64,000 nucleotides of DNA from Lactobacillus sp. CBA3605. Lineage in GTDB: Bacteria > Bacillota > Bacilli > Lactobacillales > Lactobacillaceae. The position numbers and the translations under genes are program-made. The first letter of the stretch is position 1, and the number at the start of each line of letters is the position of its first letter. The DNA is taken from NCBI RefSeq assembly GCF_002970915.1, contig NZ_CP027190.1, positions 124,001-188,000 on the forward strand, read 5' to 3'. The notes under the pieces are model-generated. The model ran no database searches, was not told the DNA's origin, and saw only the letters and a list, made by a program, of their open reading frames with translations. Below, in pieces: positions 1 through 9,120 of the stretch.

Positions 1-1366
1 TGCTGCCTAACTCAGTCATTACGATGCCTGTGATTAAGAGTGCTTGTTGTCGTTTGACAAGAAAGATGGCGGCCGTTGTAAGCCACACATAGCCTAGACT
101 TAAGGCTAAGGTTGAACTGGTAAGAGGGTGTTTAAGCCCATAATTAGTTAACCAGCCAATGATAAGGCCAACGGTTAAAAGACTAGGGAGTCGCCGTTGC
201 CAGCGCCAGGTGATTTGCCGGGGGCCAGCTAACCAAGTCTCATAGGCTAACATAATTAAAACAAAACTAAAGAAGAAGGCATTCCGGAATGGAAAACCAG
301 CTGGTTGCTGAAACAGATGCCAAATGGTATTAAATAGTTGAATGAGCATACTTAGCAATAGCGCCAGTAATAAAACGCCAGCCGCTTGACGCCGGCGTTT
401 CGTAATTTGTGGATGAACAAAATAAGTCATCACCAACAAGATGACGAAAGTCGTACAAAAAATGGTCGGCGCATGTGCTAGGCGTTGGGCATAGTTATTA
501 GCACCTAACCCTAACTGGCTAAAAACTTCGAGTCCAAATTGGGGTAAGGGCAAAAAATTTGTGATAGTTTGCGCGGTCTTCGCAGTTTGGAGCATCCCTA
601 GTGCAGTTGGAATCAACAAAAACAACGCGCTAACCACACTTAGTACCCCGGTCATTAAGACTTGTAGTAGTCGATATCGGCGTTGGTAAACAGTTTGCCA
701 AAAGCTGATCTTTTTAGTTAGGACTAATTGATAGATGAGATAGTAGCCCACAAAGAGACAAGTCATGTATCCCAAGTAGAAGTCAGTGACAATACTGATC
801 CATAGCCACCAAAAAAAACGGGCGGCATGACCAGTGGCGAGTAAATGATCGAGACCTTTAAGAATTAAAGGCAACCAAATGAGGGCATCTAGCCACATCA
901 GGTCAAAATAATTCAAGGCCACGAAACCGCATAAGCTAAAGGCCAACCCAAATAAGGCGGCTGACCGTCGATTGGTTTGGTAGTGCGATTGTAAAAAACG
1001 CGTGGTCGTTATCGCAATTGTACTGATTTTGACCATGATAATAATCGTGATACCAGTCGGCAATTGTGCAGCTGGGAACGCTAAAATAATCAAATTAAAC
1101 GGGCTCATTAAATAGTAAGCAATCGTGGGGACCATGCTCCCACCCAAAGATTGGGAAAAGGAATATAATTGGAAATTATGATTAAGCAATGCATGGCGAT
1201 AAGTCGTGAAAAATGAGAGATACTGTGTTCCCATATCACTAATCAATAAATTATGATCACCAAATGGTGTAATTTGTTGTTGCCATAAGACGGCACTGAC
1301 AATCATTAGCGCAAGCATCCCCGCTGTTAGCGGGACTGTCCATGCACGCTGTACGTTTCTTTGCAT
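1..1366 (-). CDS. YfhO-family membrane protein, C-terminus outside window
   Basis: The minus frame is open from an ATG at 1366 to the window edge, giving about 455 N-terminal residues. An SD-like AGGTGG lies just upstream. Visible signatures of the YfhO family (GT-C-like polytopic proteins) are a first membrane helix, then SDMGTQYLSFF, then GGSM followed by YYLMSPFNLI, then LDALIWLPLI, and late in the fragment PAGFPFRNAFFFSF. Known YfhO proteins transfer sugars from undecaprenyl-phosphate-sugar to extracellular polymers, working with a GtrB/CsbB GT2. A GT2 of that kind is divergently encoded next door, which supports a shared glycosylation job. The acceptor cannot be read from the sequence. 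Family call is firm; function is inference. Confidence 0.85.
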   Translation of the reverse strand, partial: MQRNVQRAWTVPLTAGMLALMIVSAVLWQQQITPFGDHNLLISDMGTQYLSFFTTYRHALLNHNFQLYSFSQSLGGSMVPTIAYYLMSPFNLIILAFPAAQLPTGITIIIMVKISTIAITTTRFLQSHYQTNRRSAALFGLAFSLCGFVALNYFDLMWLDALIWLPLILKGLDHLLATGHAARFFWWLWISIVTDFYLGYMTCLFVGYYLIYQLVLTKKISFWQTVYQRRYRLLQVLMTGVLSVVSALFLLIPTALGMLQTAKTAQTITNFLPLPQFGLEVFSQLGLGANNYAQRLAHAPTIFCTTFVILLVMTYFVHPQITKRRRQAAGVLLLALLLSMLIQLFNTIWHLFQQPAGFPFRNAFFFSFVLIMLAYETWLAGPRQITWRWQRRLPSLLTVGLIIGWLTNYGLKHPLTSSTLALSLGYVWLTTAAIFLVKRQQALLITGIVMTELGS

Positions 1367-1688
1367 CTGAACCACCTCAATAAGTTTAGGTTGTTAAAAA
1401 TAGATTGGGGAGGACAACGGACTAGTCATAAGTCGTTCAGTGCTTAAATTAGCGTTTCAATATACAATAATTTAGTCAGTGTTAGAAAGCAACCATTTGG
1501 ATTGTTTAGTTAAGTCGATTATTTAGCCGGTTAATTATAATGCAGTTTACTTCGTATTAAGTTAACGATATCGGTATAATATTAAGCATAGGACTAGACT
1601 AGTGTCTGAGTTGGTTAGTATTTGGGGTACTAACGAGCTAGTATGTCAAAATTTCAGAGTTAGATTTGTTTATTTAAGGGGGAGTTCC
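1367..1688. promoter_or_regulatory. divergent intergenic region yfhO-like / GT2
   Basis: This 322-bp AT-rich spacer separates two divergent glycosylation genes and must hold both promoters. On the plus strand TATAAT at 1575-1580 is a good -10, but the -35 (around 1551-1557) is weak. It would give a leader of about 100 nt before the GT2 gene. No ORF or strong hairpin was seen. Confidence 0.4.
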
Positions 1689-2690
1689 ATGATGAAGCAG
1701 CCACGGTTAACCATTGTGGTACCATGCTATAATGAAGAAGCCGTTTTACCAAAGTCGTCCGCCGTGTTGGGTGAAATTGTGACCCAATTGGTTCAAGCGC
1801 AACAAATCAATCAAGATAGCCAGGTGCTTTTTGTTGATGATGGTAGTGCGGACAAAACGTGGCAATTAATTCGCCAGTTTGAGGCGCAGAATAAAGTTTT
1901 CAGTGGCTTGAAATTTAGTCGCAACTTTGGTCATCAAAATGCGTTAATGGCGGGTATGAAAGTCGCTGGCAAATTTTCGGATGCGGTAGTGACGATTGAT
2001 GCGGATTTACAAGATGATCCAAATCTAATTCCCGAAATGGTCGCTCGTTTTAAAGCAGGCAATGAAGTGGTTTTAGGGGTCCGCAACGACCGGACGAGTG
2101 ATTCACACTTTAAACGTTGGACTGCAGAAACATTCTATCGCTTGATGCGGCATATCGGCGTTCAATTAGTGCCAGATCATGCAGATTTTCGGTTGCTTAG
2201 CCAGCGGGCGGTAGCGACTTTAATGCGTTATCATGAAACGAATTTGTTTTTGCGTGGCATTGTACCGCAACTTGGGTTAAAAACAAGTAAGCTATATTAT
2301 CGGCGTAAGCCCCGTCTGGCTGGTGAATCAAAGTATCCATTTAAAAAGATGATGGCATTTGCCATTGATGGGATTACATCATTTTCGGTAGCGCCAATTA
2401 AAGCGATTATGACGCTCGGGTTGTTTGTCATCGGGATTAGTCTATTGATGTTAATTTACGCGACTGTACGTTTTTTTACAGGAAATGTGATTGATGGCTG
2501 GACCTCGTTAATGATGAGTTTATGGTTCTTAGGAGGTATTCAATTGATTGGCATAAGTATTATTGGGGAATACATCGGTAAGATCTTTGCGGAAGTTAAA
2601 CACCGGCCACGCTATATTATCGAAACGGATGATTACAGTGCGGCTCAGCAACCCGCCTTATTTACGAAGCACCAACAGTACAATGACTAA
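1689..2690 (+). CDS. GtrB/CsbB-type polyprenyl-phosphate glycosyltransferase (GT2)
   Basis: A 333-residue GT2 enzyme. The GT-A domain begins with TIVVPCYNEE, followed by FVDDGSADKT and the metal-binding DADLQDDP. The C-terminal third has two membrane helices, as in GtrB, CsbB and YkcC. The family moves a sugar from a nucleotide sugar to undecaprenyl phosphate on the cytoplasmic face. The start is set at ATG 1689, with GGGGGAG a few bases upstream; the frame is open further upstream but lacks an SD there. The stop overlaps the start of the next membrane gene by 8 bp, so the two are translationally coupled. Together with the divergent YfhO-type gene this looks like a three-component glycosylation set, but no GtcA-type flippase is visible. 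Confidence 0.85.
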   Translation: MMKQPRLTIVVPCYNEEAVLPKSSAVLGEIVTQLVQAQQINQDSQVLFVDDGSADKTWQLIRQFEAQNKVFSGLKFSRNFGHQNALMAGMKVAGKFSDAVVTIDADLQDDPNLIPEMVARFKAGNEVVLGVRNDRTSDSHFKRWTAETFYRLMRHIGVQLVPDHADFRLLSQRAVATLMRYHETNLFLRGIVPQLGLKTSKLYYRRKPRLAGESKYPFKKMMAFAIDGITSFSVAPIKAIMTLGLFVIGISLLMLIYATVRFFTGNVIDGWTSLMMSLWFLGGIQLIGISIIGEYIGKIFAEVKHRPRYIIETDDYSAAQQPALFTKHQQYND

Positions 2691-4725
2691 GCGATTACTG
2701 GTTGGCCTGAATTGGTTAGCTGCTGGGATTTTGTGCTGGGCTGTTGGCTTTGCCATCTTCTTGCCAATTCATTTTTTTGCTGACCAAGACTGGGTGTCAC
2801 CAGTCGTCAGTGTTTTGCTTGTTTTAGGCTTAATTTTGATTTTAAGTGGTTTAAAAGCCTGGATTAACCAGTGGTCGGTCCGTGCTTATCGGTATTGGTT
2901 GTGGGGGTTAGGTGGCTTAATTGTCATTGTTCAAGTCTGGGTAGCGGTGCACTTTGTCGATGCCAGCCGGGCCGATGCCTTTTTTGTCCGTAATCAAGCG
3001 CTAGCGCTGGTTCAAGGTAAGTCTAACTGGGCGGAATATTTTAAAGTCTATCCGAACAATGTTAATTTTACGTTATTGGAAGCGGGCTTACTAAAAGGGG
3101 TGCTAGCGTTAGGTCTAAAAACGCCATGGGTCTTGTTAAATTGCTTACGTTTTATCTGGTTAGATACTGGGTTAATTGCTGGATTAAGTCTACTGTGGCA
3201 TTGGCAACGTTGGCGACCTGGGGCGTTCGGCTTGATGCTGACTTGGTTAGTTAGTGTGCCTGTGTATGCCTATGCATTATTCGCTTATACGGATGCCTTA
3301 GTTATGCCATTAATAATTGATATTTTAGCGCTTAGTTGGTGGTGGGGCACTAAAACGGGGTGGTCACGTTGGCTAGCTGGTGGCACGACATGGATTTTGC
3401 TTGGTTTAGGCGTCGTGATGAAAAGTAACATGATTGTGTTATGGTTGGCGGCGGTGATTACTTTACTAGTTGCTGGTGTACAGCGGCACTTATCATGGCA
3501 GTTAGTGCTAAAATGGCTGGTTGGTAGTATCGTTATTTTAGGCTTAATGTCAGCGGGGCTATCTAAGTTAGCAACGCAAGCTGGCTATCAAAAAGATGTG
3601 AATGCTGCGGTACCAGTGACTAGTTGGATTGCAATGAGTTTGAATCCGAAGACTAATGGGCAATATAATAATGCCGATTTTACTCGCGTTCGCCGTATCC
3701 CGACACAGGCGGGCAAACAAAAAATGACGCAGAAGATGATTAGGTCACGCTTGAAAACCTTACGACCAACTGGAATCGCAGTTCATGTGATTAGGAAATT
3801 ACGGGTATTTTTAGCAACTGGCGATTTCGATAGCTTTAAGCTCACAACACAATGGTTACGGGAACCTGGTTGGTATCGGCAACGACAGCGTACGATTCAA
3901 TTCTGGTTAGTGATGGTAACCCAATCCTGGTATCTGGTTTTACTAATTGGGAGTATCGGTGTTTTAGTGACGCGCAGTCAGCATCGCTTAATGGTCGGTT
4001 TCTTGGTCCTAACAATATTAGGGCTAACGAGTTTTCACGTGTTGTTGTGGGAAGTTGAACCACGGTATGCCTTGCCCTTATTGCCAGTAGTCATGTTACT
4101 CGGCTGTCTTGGTTGGGCCCACCGGCCAGACCGGAAATTAACCTTGCACCGCCGGCAACTTTATAGCGGTTTGGCTATTTTAGGTGCTGGATTCAGTTTG
4201 TGGAGTATTCGTCAGACTAGTCGTAGTACATCAATAACCGGTTATAGTGCCGCTCGTCAAGGGAATGGTGCGTACTTTACACCAAATCGACGAACGCTGC
4301 AGCCAGGACAAGTATTACGCGTTAAATTACCAGTGTCGGTGGCAAGTAATCAGTTACGATTACTGCCTAAATCAACGCACGGGTTAGTGACAGTTAAGTT
4401 ACAGGTTGGTCAGCAGCGACTACAACGTACCGGCCAGCCAAAGCAGGTTGCTAAAATGAGTTATCCGACTACGCCAGCGGCAACTTTAACGGTGACCATT
4501 ATTAATCGCGGCAAGTTGCCGGTTCAATATGGTTCAGTGCAGACGCAATATAGTCAACAAACGGGACGTATCCTGCGGCAGCCGCAAAATAGCTTACAGT
4601 ATTCAGTTGCTATGACGCATGCACCTACCAGTTTAACTGGAACTAAAACAATTGTTGGGTTTGTTGGTACTGTATTAGTGTTTGTTTTGACTCGTTTGTG
4701 GTGGCGACCACGCCAGGTTAATTAA
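2683..4725 (+). CDS. GT-C-like polytopic membrane protein, probable glycosyltransferase
   Basis: About 680 residues. Around a dozen hydrophobic helices fill the first 500 residues; a soluble beta-rich stretch follows, and one last helix precedes a basic C-terminus (WWRPRQVN). The first large loop has DASRADAFFVRNQ and YPNNVN, in the place where GT-C enzymes carry catalytic acidic residues. The start is ATG 2683, overlapping the GT2 stop; the longer open frame upstream lies inside the GT2 gene and has no SD. Co-translation with a polyprenyl-phosphate GT2 suggests it uses the lipid-linked sugar made by that enzyme. Donor and acceptor are unknown, and the GT-C assignment rests on topology and context. 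Confidence 0.7.
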   Translation: MTKRLLVGLNWLAAGILCWAVGFAIFLPIHFFADQDWVSPVVSVLLVLGLILILSGLKAWINQWSVRAYRYWLWGLGGLIVIVQVWVAVHFVDASRADAFFVRNQALALVQGKSNWAEYFKVYPNNVNFTLLEAGLLKGVLALGLKTPWVLLNCLRFIWLDTGLIAGLSLLWHWQRWRPGAFGLMLTWLVSVPVYAYALFAYTDALVMPLIIDILALSWWWGTKTGWSRWLAGGTTWILLGLGVVMKSNMIVLWLAAVITLLVAGVQRHLSWQLVLKWLVGSIVILGLMSAGLSKLATQAGYQKDVNAAVPVTSWIAMSLNPKTNGQYNNADFTRVRRIPTQAGKQKMTQKMIRSRLKTLRPTGIAVHVIRKLRVFLATGDFDSFKLTTQWLREPGWYRQRQRTIQFWLVMVTQSWYLVLLIGSIGVLVTRSQHRLMVGFLVLTILGLTSFHVLLWEVEPRYALPLLPVVMLLGCLGWAHRPDRKLTLHRRQLYSGLAILGAGFSLWSIRQTSRSTSITGYSAARQGNGAYFTPNRRTLQPGQVLRVKLPVSVASNQLRLLPKSTHGLVTVKLQVGQQRLQRTGQPKQVAKMSYPTTPAATLTVTIINRGKLPVQYGSVQTQYSQQTGRILRQPQNSLQYSVAMTHAPTSLTGTKTIVGFVGTVLVFVLTRLWWRPRQVN

Positions 4726-4729
4726 CTAA

Positions 4730-4767
4730 GTCCTAGGCTAATCAGATTATAGTGATTAGCCTAGGAC
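4730..4767 (+). terminator. Rho-independent terminator after GT2/GT-C operon
   Basis: A perfect 15-bp stem (4730-4744 with 4753-4767), loop of 8 nt, followed by CTTTTATT. It starts 5 nt after the stop codon. Confidence 0.93.
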
Positions 4768-4816
4768 CTTTTATTAATCGTAATTATTTTGATTTGTTCA
4801 AATTTAAATGATCAAC

Positions 4817-4846
4817 TTGATAAGCGTCAGCGTTGTTTGCTATAAT
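4817..4846 (+). promoter_or_regulatory. promoter for PTPS-related membrane protein
   Basis: TTGATA (4817-4822) and TATAAT (4841-4846) with an 18-bp spacer. Transcription would start near 4853, leaving a leader of about 220 nt. A second TATAAT at 4943-4948 lacks a good -35. Confidence 0.6.
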
Positions 4847-4970
4847 CACAATTAATTTAGTGAACTGAAGGCCGGAAAATAGGCACTGAGTTACGCTAGT
4901 TTGGATATGCTAAAATGAGTAGTATAAAATATGAAAATCGCCTATAATTAAAAAGGTCGTTTTCATTTAA

Positions 4971-5027
4971 ATGTCAATGCTAACCAGTTATTGATAACTT
5001 TTGAGGGGTTAGCTTTAACATTGACAT
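4971..5027 (+). promoter_or_regulatory. long leader hairpin upstream of PTPS-related gene
   Basis: Left arm 4971-4985 pairs with 5007-5012 and 5019-5027, with a 6-nt CTTTAA bulge on the right side. Inside lies a second perfect hairpin, AGTTAT-tg-ATAACT (4986-4999). There is no T tract, so this is not a standard terminator. It could be a leader RNA fold or a protein site; no known riboswitch was recognised. Confidence 0.35.
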
Positions 5028-5074
5028 AGTATAAACAATTTTTAGATGCGCCATTTGGGGAGGAAACGTTACTT

Positions 5075-6826
5075 ATGTCTAAGAATAAAAGGGCGATTGT
5101 TATTATTTGCCTTGCCGTACTTTTATTGATGAGTCCACTGATTTTTAATCAACAGGCCTTATTAGGTGTTGATGGTTATTTTCAATATAGTCGAATTTAT
5201 GAAGCTGCCATGCAATTAAAGAACCATAATATTAGTTTTATTAATATTTATTCATTTCAACAAGCTGGACGAATTGTTAATAGTCTATATAGTCCACTAA
5301 TTACTTATCTTGCCGGGGCCGTGTTATTGCTAGTGGGTACCTGGTATCGTTTCCAATTAGTAAGTATTTTTCTAGTTTACTTCATTAGTGGCTATGTGAC
5401 CTATCATGCCGCACGTCATTTTCAATTATCACAACGGCTATCATTGGCATTAGGGATTATTTTTCTAAGTTCTAATGCGGTCTATGGGTTTATTTTTGGG
5501 GTCACTTGGCGATCAATTGCGTTTGGGCTACTGCCGATATTTATCGGGCCAATGCTAGATCTGTATAAGGGGGACTGGCGATTACCCGCAATGCTTAAAC
5601 TGGGCATCTATATTGGCATCTTGGCTCAATTTCAAGTTTTAACAGTTGCGTTATTGCTCCCGTTCTTAATCCCATTTTTTGTTCGTGGTTTGTGGCAATC
5701 TAGATTCAAACTAAAAGCCCTATTAAATTTATTAGTAGCAGTGTTGTTAGCACTTTTACTTAGTTTAAATGCGCTACTCCCGTTGTTAGAGGTTTACCGT
5801 GGCAATACGTTAATTCCACCGGTTGCAATGGATATGATGAGCAATACCAGTTTGATTCTACAGCCAATTTATAATAGCGTTGATTCCAATAGTGATATTG
5901 TCATGACGGTAATCGTCTACGCAATGGTGATGGGGCTAATTATGTTCTGGTCGCGATTACATGGATTTACCAAGTTACTGGCCGTCGTTGCTTTATGTTA
6001 TGCAATCGCGGGTACAAGTTTAATTCCTTGGGATTTAATTCAAAAAAACATGCCATATTTGCAATCATTTTTACAAATGCCGCGCCGTATTTCACTAGTT
6101 GGGACGCCATTTCTAATTGTTGCGGCGGCGCTCATCTATCATGACGCTGCCCGCGGCACTGAAAGTGTAAAATTGCATAAGGGACTGGTCTTTGCGAGTC
6201 TATTGCTAGCGCTGTTATCATTGTTACTCTGCACGCAAAAAGTTGTAAAAAATGTGCATCGGACGTTACAACCGACCACCTCCTTGGCTAGTGGCCTGCA
6301 AACTGCGGACAATAATGTGCATTCTAAATTGACGCATTTTATGCAATTGCAACCGGCTTTTCATACACGTGATTTAAGCAAACTAATCCGAGAAGCTGAT
6401 CGGACGACGCCGGACTATATTCCGATTACGCATAAAGTTGAAACCCATGCGAATGTTTACAAGGCTTATTTAAAGAGATTTTCAGCGCAAAAGCATAAGT
6501 TTAGCTATCGGGTTGTGAGGGCTGGTGTTCGGTTAACATGGACGGCCAAGCAAGCTAAGACGCGCTCTGTGCCTGTCGTAGCTTATCGACGGTCAACATT
6601 AACTTTAAATGGAAAACCATTAACACATCAGCAAATGAAACATAATTGGGTTGGGGACATTTCCATTAAGCAGCATCGGGGGCGTAATGTCTTGACTGTT
6701 CGGTATACCCCTAGCCGGATCACTACGCTGGGTACGAACGTAACGCTTGGGGTGTGGGTGGTCGTTATCTTAGCGATAATTCAGCAGGCATTTAGTCAGT
6801 TGCGACGTCGCCGGTTGGTTGTGTAA
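5075..6826 (+). CDS. 6-pyruvoyl-tetrahydropterin synthase-related membrane protein
   Basis: A 583-residue polytopic protein of the PTPS-related membrane family (a misleading family name, since no pterin enzyme is implied). It has an N-terminal helix, then LGVDGYFQYSRIYEA, then FQQAGRIVNSLYSP; about ten further helices; a soluble C-terminal domain of about 170 residues containing DRTTPDYIPI; a final helix and an Arg-rich end (QLRRRRLVV). GGGGAGGAAACG precedes ATG 5075. The large extracellular loops and last-helix layout resemble YfhO-like GT-C proteins. A clear paralogue lies at 12287-14065 on the other side of the MurNAc operon. A role in envelope polysaccharide or glycosylation is plausible but not shown. 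Confidence 0.75.
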   Translation: MSKNKRAIVIICLAVLLLMSPLIFNQQALLGVDGYFQYSRIYEAAMQLKNHNISFINIYSFQQAGRIVNSLYSPLITYLAGAVLLLVGTWYRFQLVSIFLVYFISGYVTYHAARHFQLSQRLSLALGIIFLSSNAVYGFIFGVTWRSIAFGLLPIFIGPMLDLYKGDWRLPAMLKLGIYIGILAQFQVLTVALLLPFLIPFFVRGLWQSRFKLKALLNLLVAVLLALLLSLNALLPLLEVYRGNTLIPPVAMDMMSNTSLILQPIYNSVDSNSDIVMTVIVYAMVMGLIMFWSRLHGFTKLLAVVALCYAIAGTSLIPWDLIQKNMPYLQSFLQMPRRISLVGTPFLIVAAALIYHDAARGTESVKLHKGLVFASLLLALLSLLLCTQKVVKNVHRTLQPTTSLASGLQTADNNVHSKLTHFMQLQPAFHTRDLSKLIREADRTTPDYIPITHKVETHANVYKAYLKRFSAQKHKFSYRVVRAGVRLTWTAKQAKTRSVPVVAYRRSTLTLNGKPLTHQQMKHNWVGDISIKQHRGRNVLTVRYTPSRITTLGTNVTLGVWVVVILAIIQQAFSQLRRRRLVV

Positions 6827-6922
6827 ATTGGTTGTTCGTGACTTTGAGTCATAAACAGCTGATTACTATGAAATTAGCTATTTAATTAAACGATGCTTAC
6901 CAGTTGAAAAAACTGTAACTTA

Positions 6923-6971
6923 AATAAAGTGCGACGAAAAACGGTTGTTAAGTTTTTCGTCGCACTTTATT
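6923..6971 (+). terminator. strong terminator after PTPS-related gene
   Basis: A perfect 20-bp stem (6923-6942 with 6952-6971) with a 9-nt loop and terminal A/T-rich ends. Confidence 0.88.
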
Positions 6972-7088
6972 TTGGAAGGTTTTATAAGTGATTTATTAGT
7001 TATTGACTTGAGAATTTAAAAATAAATTTGTTTTTAAAGTCTTTTATTGAATAATAGTTTCAAAAATAAAAGAATATATTAAAACATA

Positions 7089-7117
7089 TTGTAATTTAAA
7101 TACATTGATGGTATATT
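7089..7117 (+). promoter_or_regulatory. promoter of MurNAc operon
   Basis: TTGTAA (7089-7094) and TATATT (7112-7117), spacer 17 bp. The predicted start is near 7124, just ahead of the cre site. Confidence 0.6.
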
Positions 7118-7130
7118 AATGACAAGCAAA

Positions 7131-7144
7131 TGAAAACGATTTCA
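7131..7144 (+). promoter_or_regulatory. cre site (CcpA) for MurNAc operon
   Basis: TGAAAACGATTTCA matches the cre consensus TGWAANCGNTNWCA at every position. It sits just downstream of the predicted transcription start, where CcpA would block transcription when preferred sugars are present. Confidence 0.85.
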
Positions 7145-7162
7145 TTGAAAGGAGCGAGACTC

Positions 7163-8218
7163 ATGCTTGGTTTTTCGGTTTATTTGAATCAGCCATTAGA
7201 TACGCATCAATTTGAAAAAATGGCCAGCTTACAACAAGCCGGCTTTACCGGCGTCTTCACCTCGTTACATATTCCTGAAGAGGATGCGACGCAATATTTA
7301 GCACGGCTCAAGACTTTGGGTGCGGCCTGCCAGCGATTAGGTCTAACGTTGACCGCTGATGTGTCGGCGGCGGGTATGCGACGGATGGGACTAGCCATTG
7401 AGAATCCCAACGACATGATGGCATTAGGCGTTACTACCTTAAGAATTGATGATGGTGTTGAGATGGCAACTATTGCGTCCCTGTCACAGCAACTTCCAAT
7501 TGCACTGAATGCAAGTACGATTACGACAGCCAATATTTTGGCGTTAAAGGCGGCTAATGCCAATTTTGATCATTTGGAAGCTTGGCACAACTATTATCCA
7601 CGTCCCGAAACGGGATTAGATGAGGCCTGGTTGAAAACGAAGAATCAATGGTTACAAGCACAAGGGTTTACGACTATGGCATTTGTTGCCGGTGATGCTG
7701 AGCGACGTGGTCCCATTAAGGCGGGGTTACCAACGTTAGAATGTGATCGTAATCGTCAACCATTAGCCGCGGCTTTGAATTTATTACGATATGATCATGT
7801 CGATCGTGTCTATATTGGGGACCCAGCACTGAGTTGCCGCGTTCGCTACCAATTCGAACAGTATTTTAAAAATGATATTTTACAATTAACTGGTCGAACG
7901 ACTGTCCCAGCATTGTATGATCAGCTTTGGCATAATCGGATTGATGTGGCGCGTGATGTGGTGCGACTCGTCGAAGGCCGTCAACGGTTAACTGCGATTA
8001 TGCCTGTGCCGCCAGTTAGTCGACCAATTGGCGCCATTACAATTGATAATGACGCATACGGTCGCTATGTTGGCGAATTACAACTGATTAAACGCGGGTT
8101 GGCGCCGGATCAACGGGTGAACGTTGTCGGTCAAATCAGTGCTGCAGATGTGGCGTTATTACCATTAATTGGTGGTAATCAGGCCGTGAAGATAATTAAG
8201 GAGGAACCTAACCAATGA
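7163..8218 (+). CDS. mupG: MupG-type 6-phospho-N-acetylmuramidase (DUF871)
   Basis: A 351-residue DUF871/MupG protein: an N-terminal TIM-barrel-like part ([11 protein letters not shown], then TSLHIPEED) and a C-terminal part of about 110 residues (cyclophilin-like in known members). In Staphylococcus aureus MupG cleaves MurNAc-6P-GlcNAc after PTS import, releasing MurNAc-6P. The start is ATG 7163 with GAAAGGAGCG upstream. An earlier in-frame ATG at 7130 overlaps the cre site and has no SD, so it is rejected. The stop overlaps murQ by 4 bp (ATGA). The gene order mupG-murQ-murP-murR matches the staphylococcal salvage operon and makes the call firm. Confidence 0.9.
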   Translation: MLGFSVYLNQPLDTHQFEKMASLQQAGFTGVFTSLHIPEEDATQYLARLKTLGAACQRLGLTLTADVSAAGMRRMGLAIENPNDMMALGVTTLRIDDGVEMATIASLSQQLPIALNASTITTANILALKAANANFDHLEAWHNYYPRPETGLDEAWLKTKNQWLQAQGFTTMAFVAGDAERRGPIKAGLPTLECDRNRQPLAAALNLLRYDHVDRVYIGDPALSCRVRYQFEQYFKNDILQLTGRTTVPALYDQLWHNRIDVARDVVRLVEGRQRLTAIMPVPPVSRPIGAITIDNDAYGRYVGELQLIKRGLAPDQRVNVVGQISAADVALLPLIGGNQAVKIIKEEPNQ

Positions 8219-9102
8219 ATTTAAGTCACTTAACTACTGAAACGCGTAATCAGAAAACGATGGCGCTCGACACCATGCCGGTTGCAGATGTTTTAACTTT
8301 AATGAATCAGGAAGATCAAAAGGTACCGACAGCGATTGCAAAAGTTTTACCCCAAGTTGAAACCGCTGTCAAAAGCATCATTAAAAGTTTCCAATCTGGT
8401 GGTCGCTTATTTTATATTGGCGCTGGCACTAGTGGACGCTTAGGCGTATTAGATGCTGCGGAGTGTGTGCCAACCTTTGGAACTGAGCCCGAGATGGTTC
8501 AAGGCTTAATCGCTGGTGGCATGACTGCCATGACCGTTGCAGTCGAAGGTGCAGAGGATTCTAAAGCATTTGGCAAACAAGATCTCGTCACTGCGCATTT
8601 AACCGCTAATGATACGGTTGTCGGGATTGCCGCAAGCGGTCGGACACCTTACGTGATTGGTGGTTTAGATTATGCCAAGACGGTGGGGGCAGCAACGGTG
8701 AGCTTGGCCTGTAATCCAGGAGCACTTATTAGTGAGCATGCGGATACTGCCATTGAAGTGGATGTTGGTCCTGAAATTTTAACTGGGTCAACCCGGCTAA
8801 AGTCAGGGACGGCTCAAAAATTAGTTTTGAATATGTTGTCGACTGTTTCAATGATTGGCATTGGTAAGGTCTATCAAAATTTAATGGTCGATGTTAAACC
8901 TACTAATGAAAAATTGGTTGAACGTGCTAAGCGCATCATCATGCAAGCCACGGATTGTTCAAGTACAACGGCAACGACGGCGTTTATCGCAGCAGATCAA
9001 GATGTGAAATTGGCAATCGTAATGGTTTTGACGGATTTGGATCATGATGAGGCGGCTAAACGATTACAAGCTGGGCAAGGTTTTGTTAGGAAAGCAATTT
9101 AA
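8215..9102 (+). CDS. murQ: N-acetylmuramic acid 6-phosphate etherase
   Basis: A 295-residue SIS-domain lyase, the usual length. It cleaves the lactyl ether of MurNAc-6P, giving GlcNAc-6P and D-lactate in the cytoplasm. Visible are the family stretch [20 protein letters not shown], the SIS region with [11 protein letters not shown], and the [16 protein letters not shown] segment. It follows mupG with a 4-bp ATGA overlap and an AAGGAGG SD, so translation is coupled. Confidence 0.97.
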   Translation: MNLSHLTTETRNQKTMALDTMPVADVLTLMNQEDQKVPTAIAKVLPQVETAVKSIIKSFQSGGRLFYIGAGTSGRLGVLDAAECVPTFGTEPEMVQGLIAGGMTAMTVAVEGAEDSKAFGKQDLVTAHLTANDTVVGIAASGRTPYVIGGLDYAKTVGAATVSLACNPGALISEHADTAIEVDVGPEILTGSTRLKSGTAQKLVLNMLSTVSMIGIGKVYQNLMVDVKPTNEKLVERAKRIIMQATDCSSTTATTAFIAADQDVKLAIVMVLTDLDHDEAAKRLQAGQGFVRKAI

Positions 9103-9120
9103 TTAAGGAGGATTAAGCAG

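Noticed and set aside
7130..7162. Upstream ATG as start of mupG
   Set aside because: It overlaps the perfect cre site and lacks an SD; ATG 7163 has a good SD.
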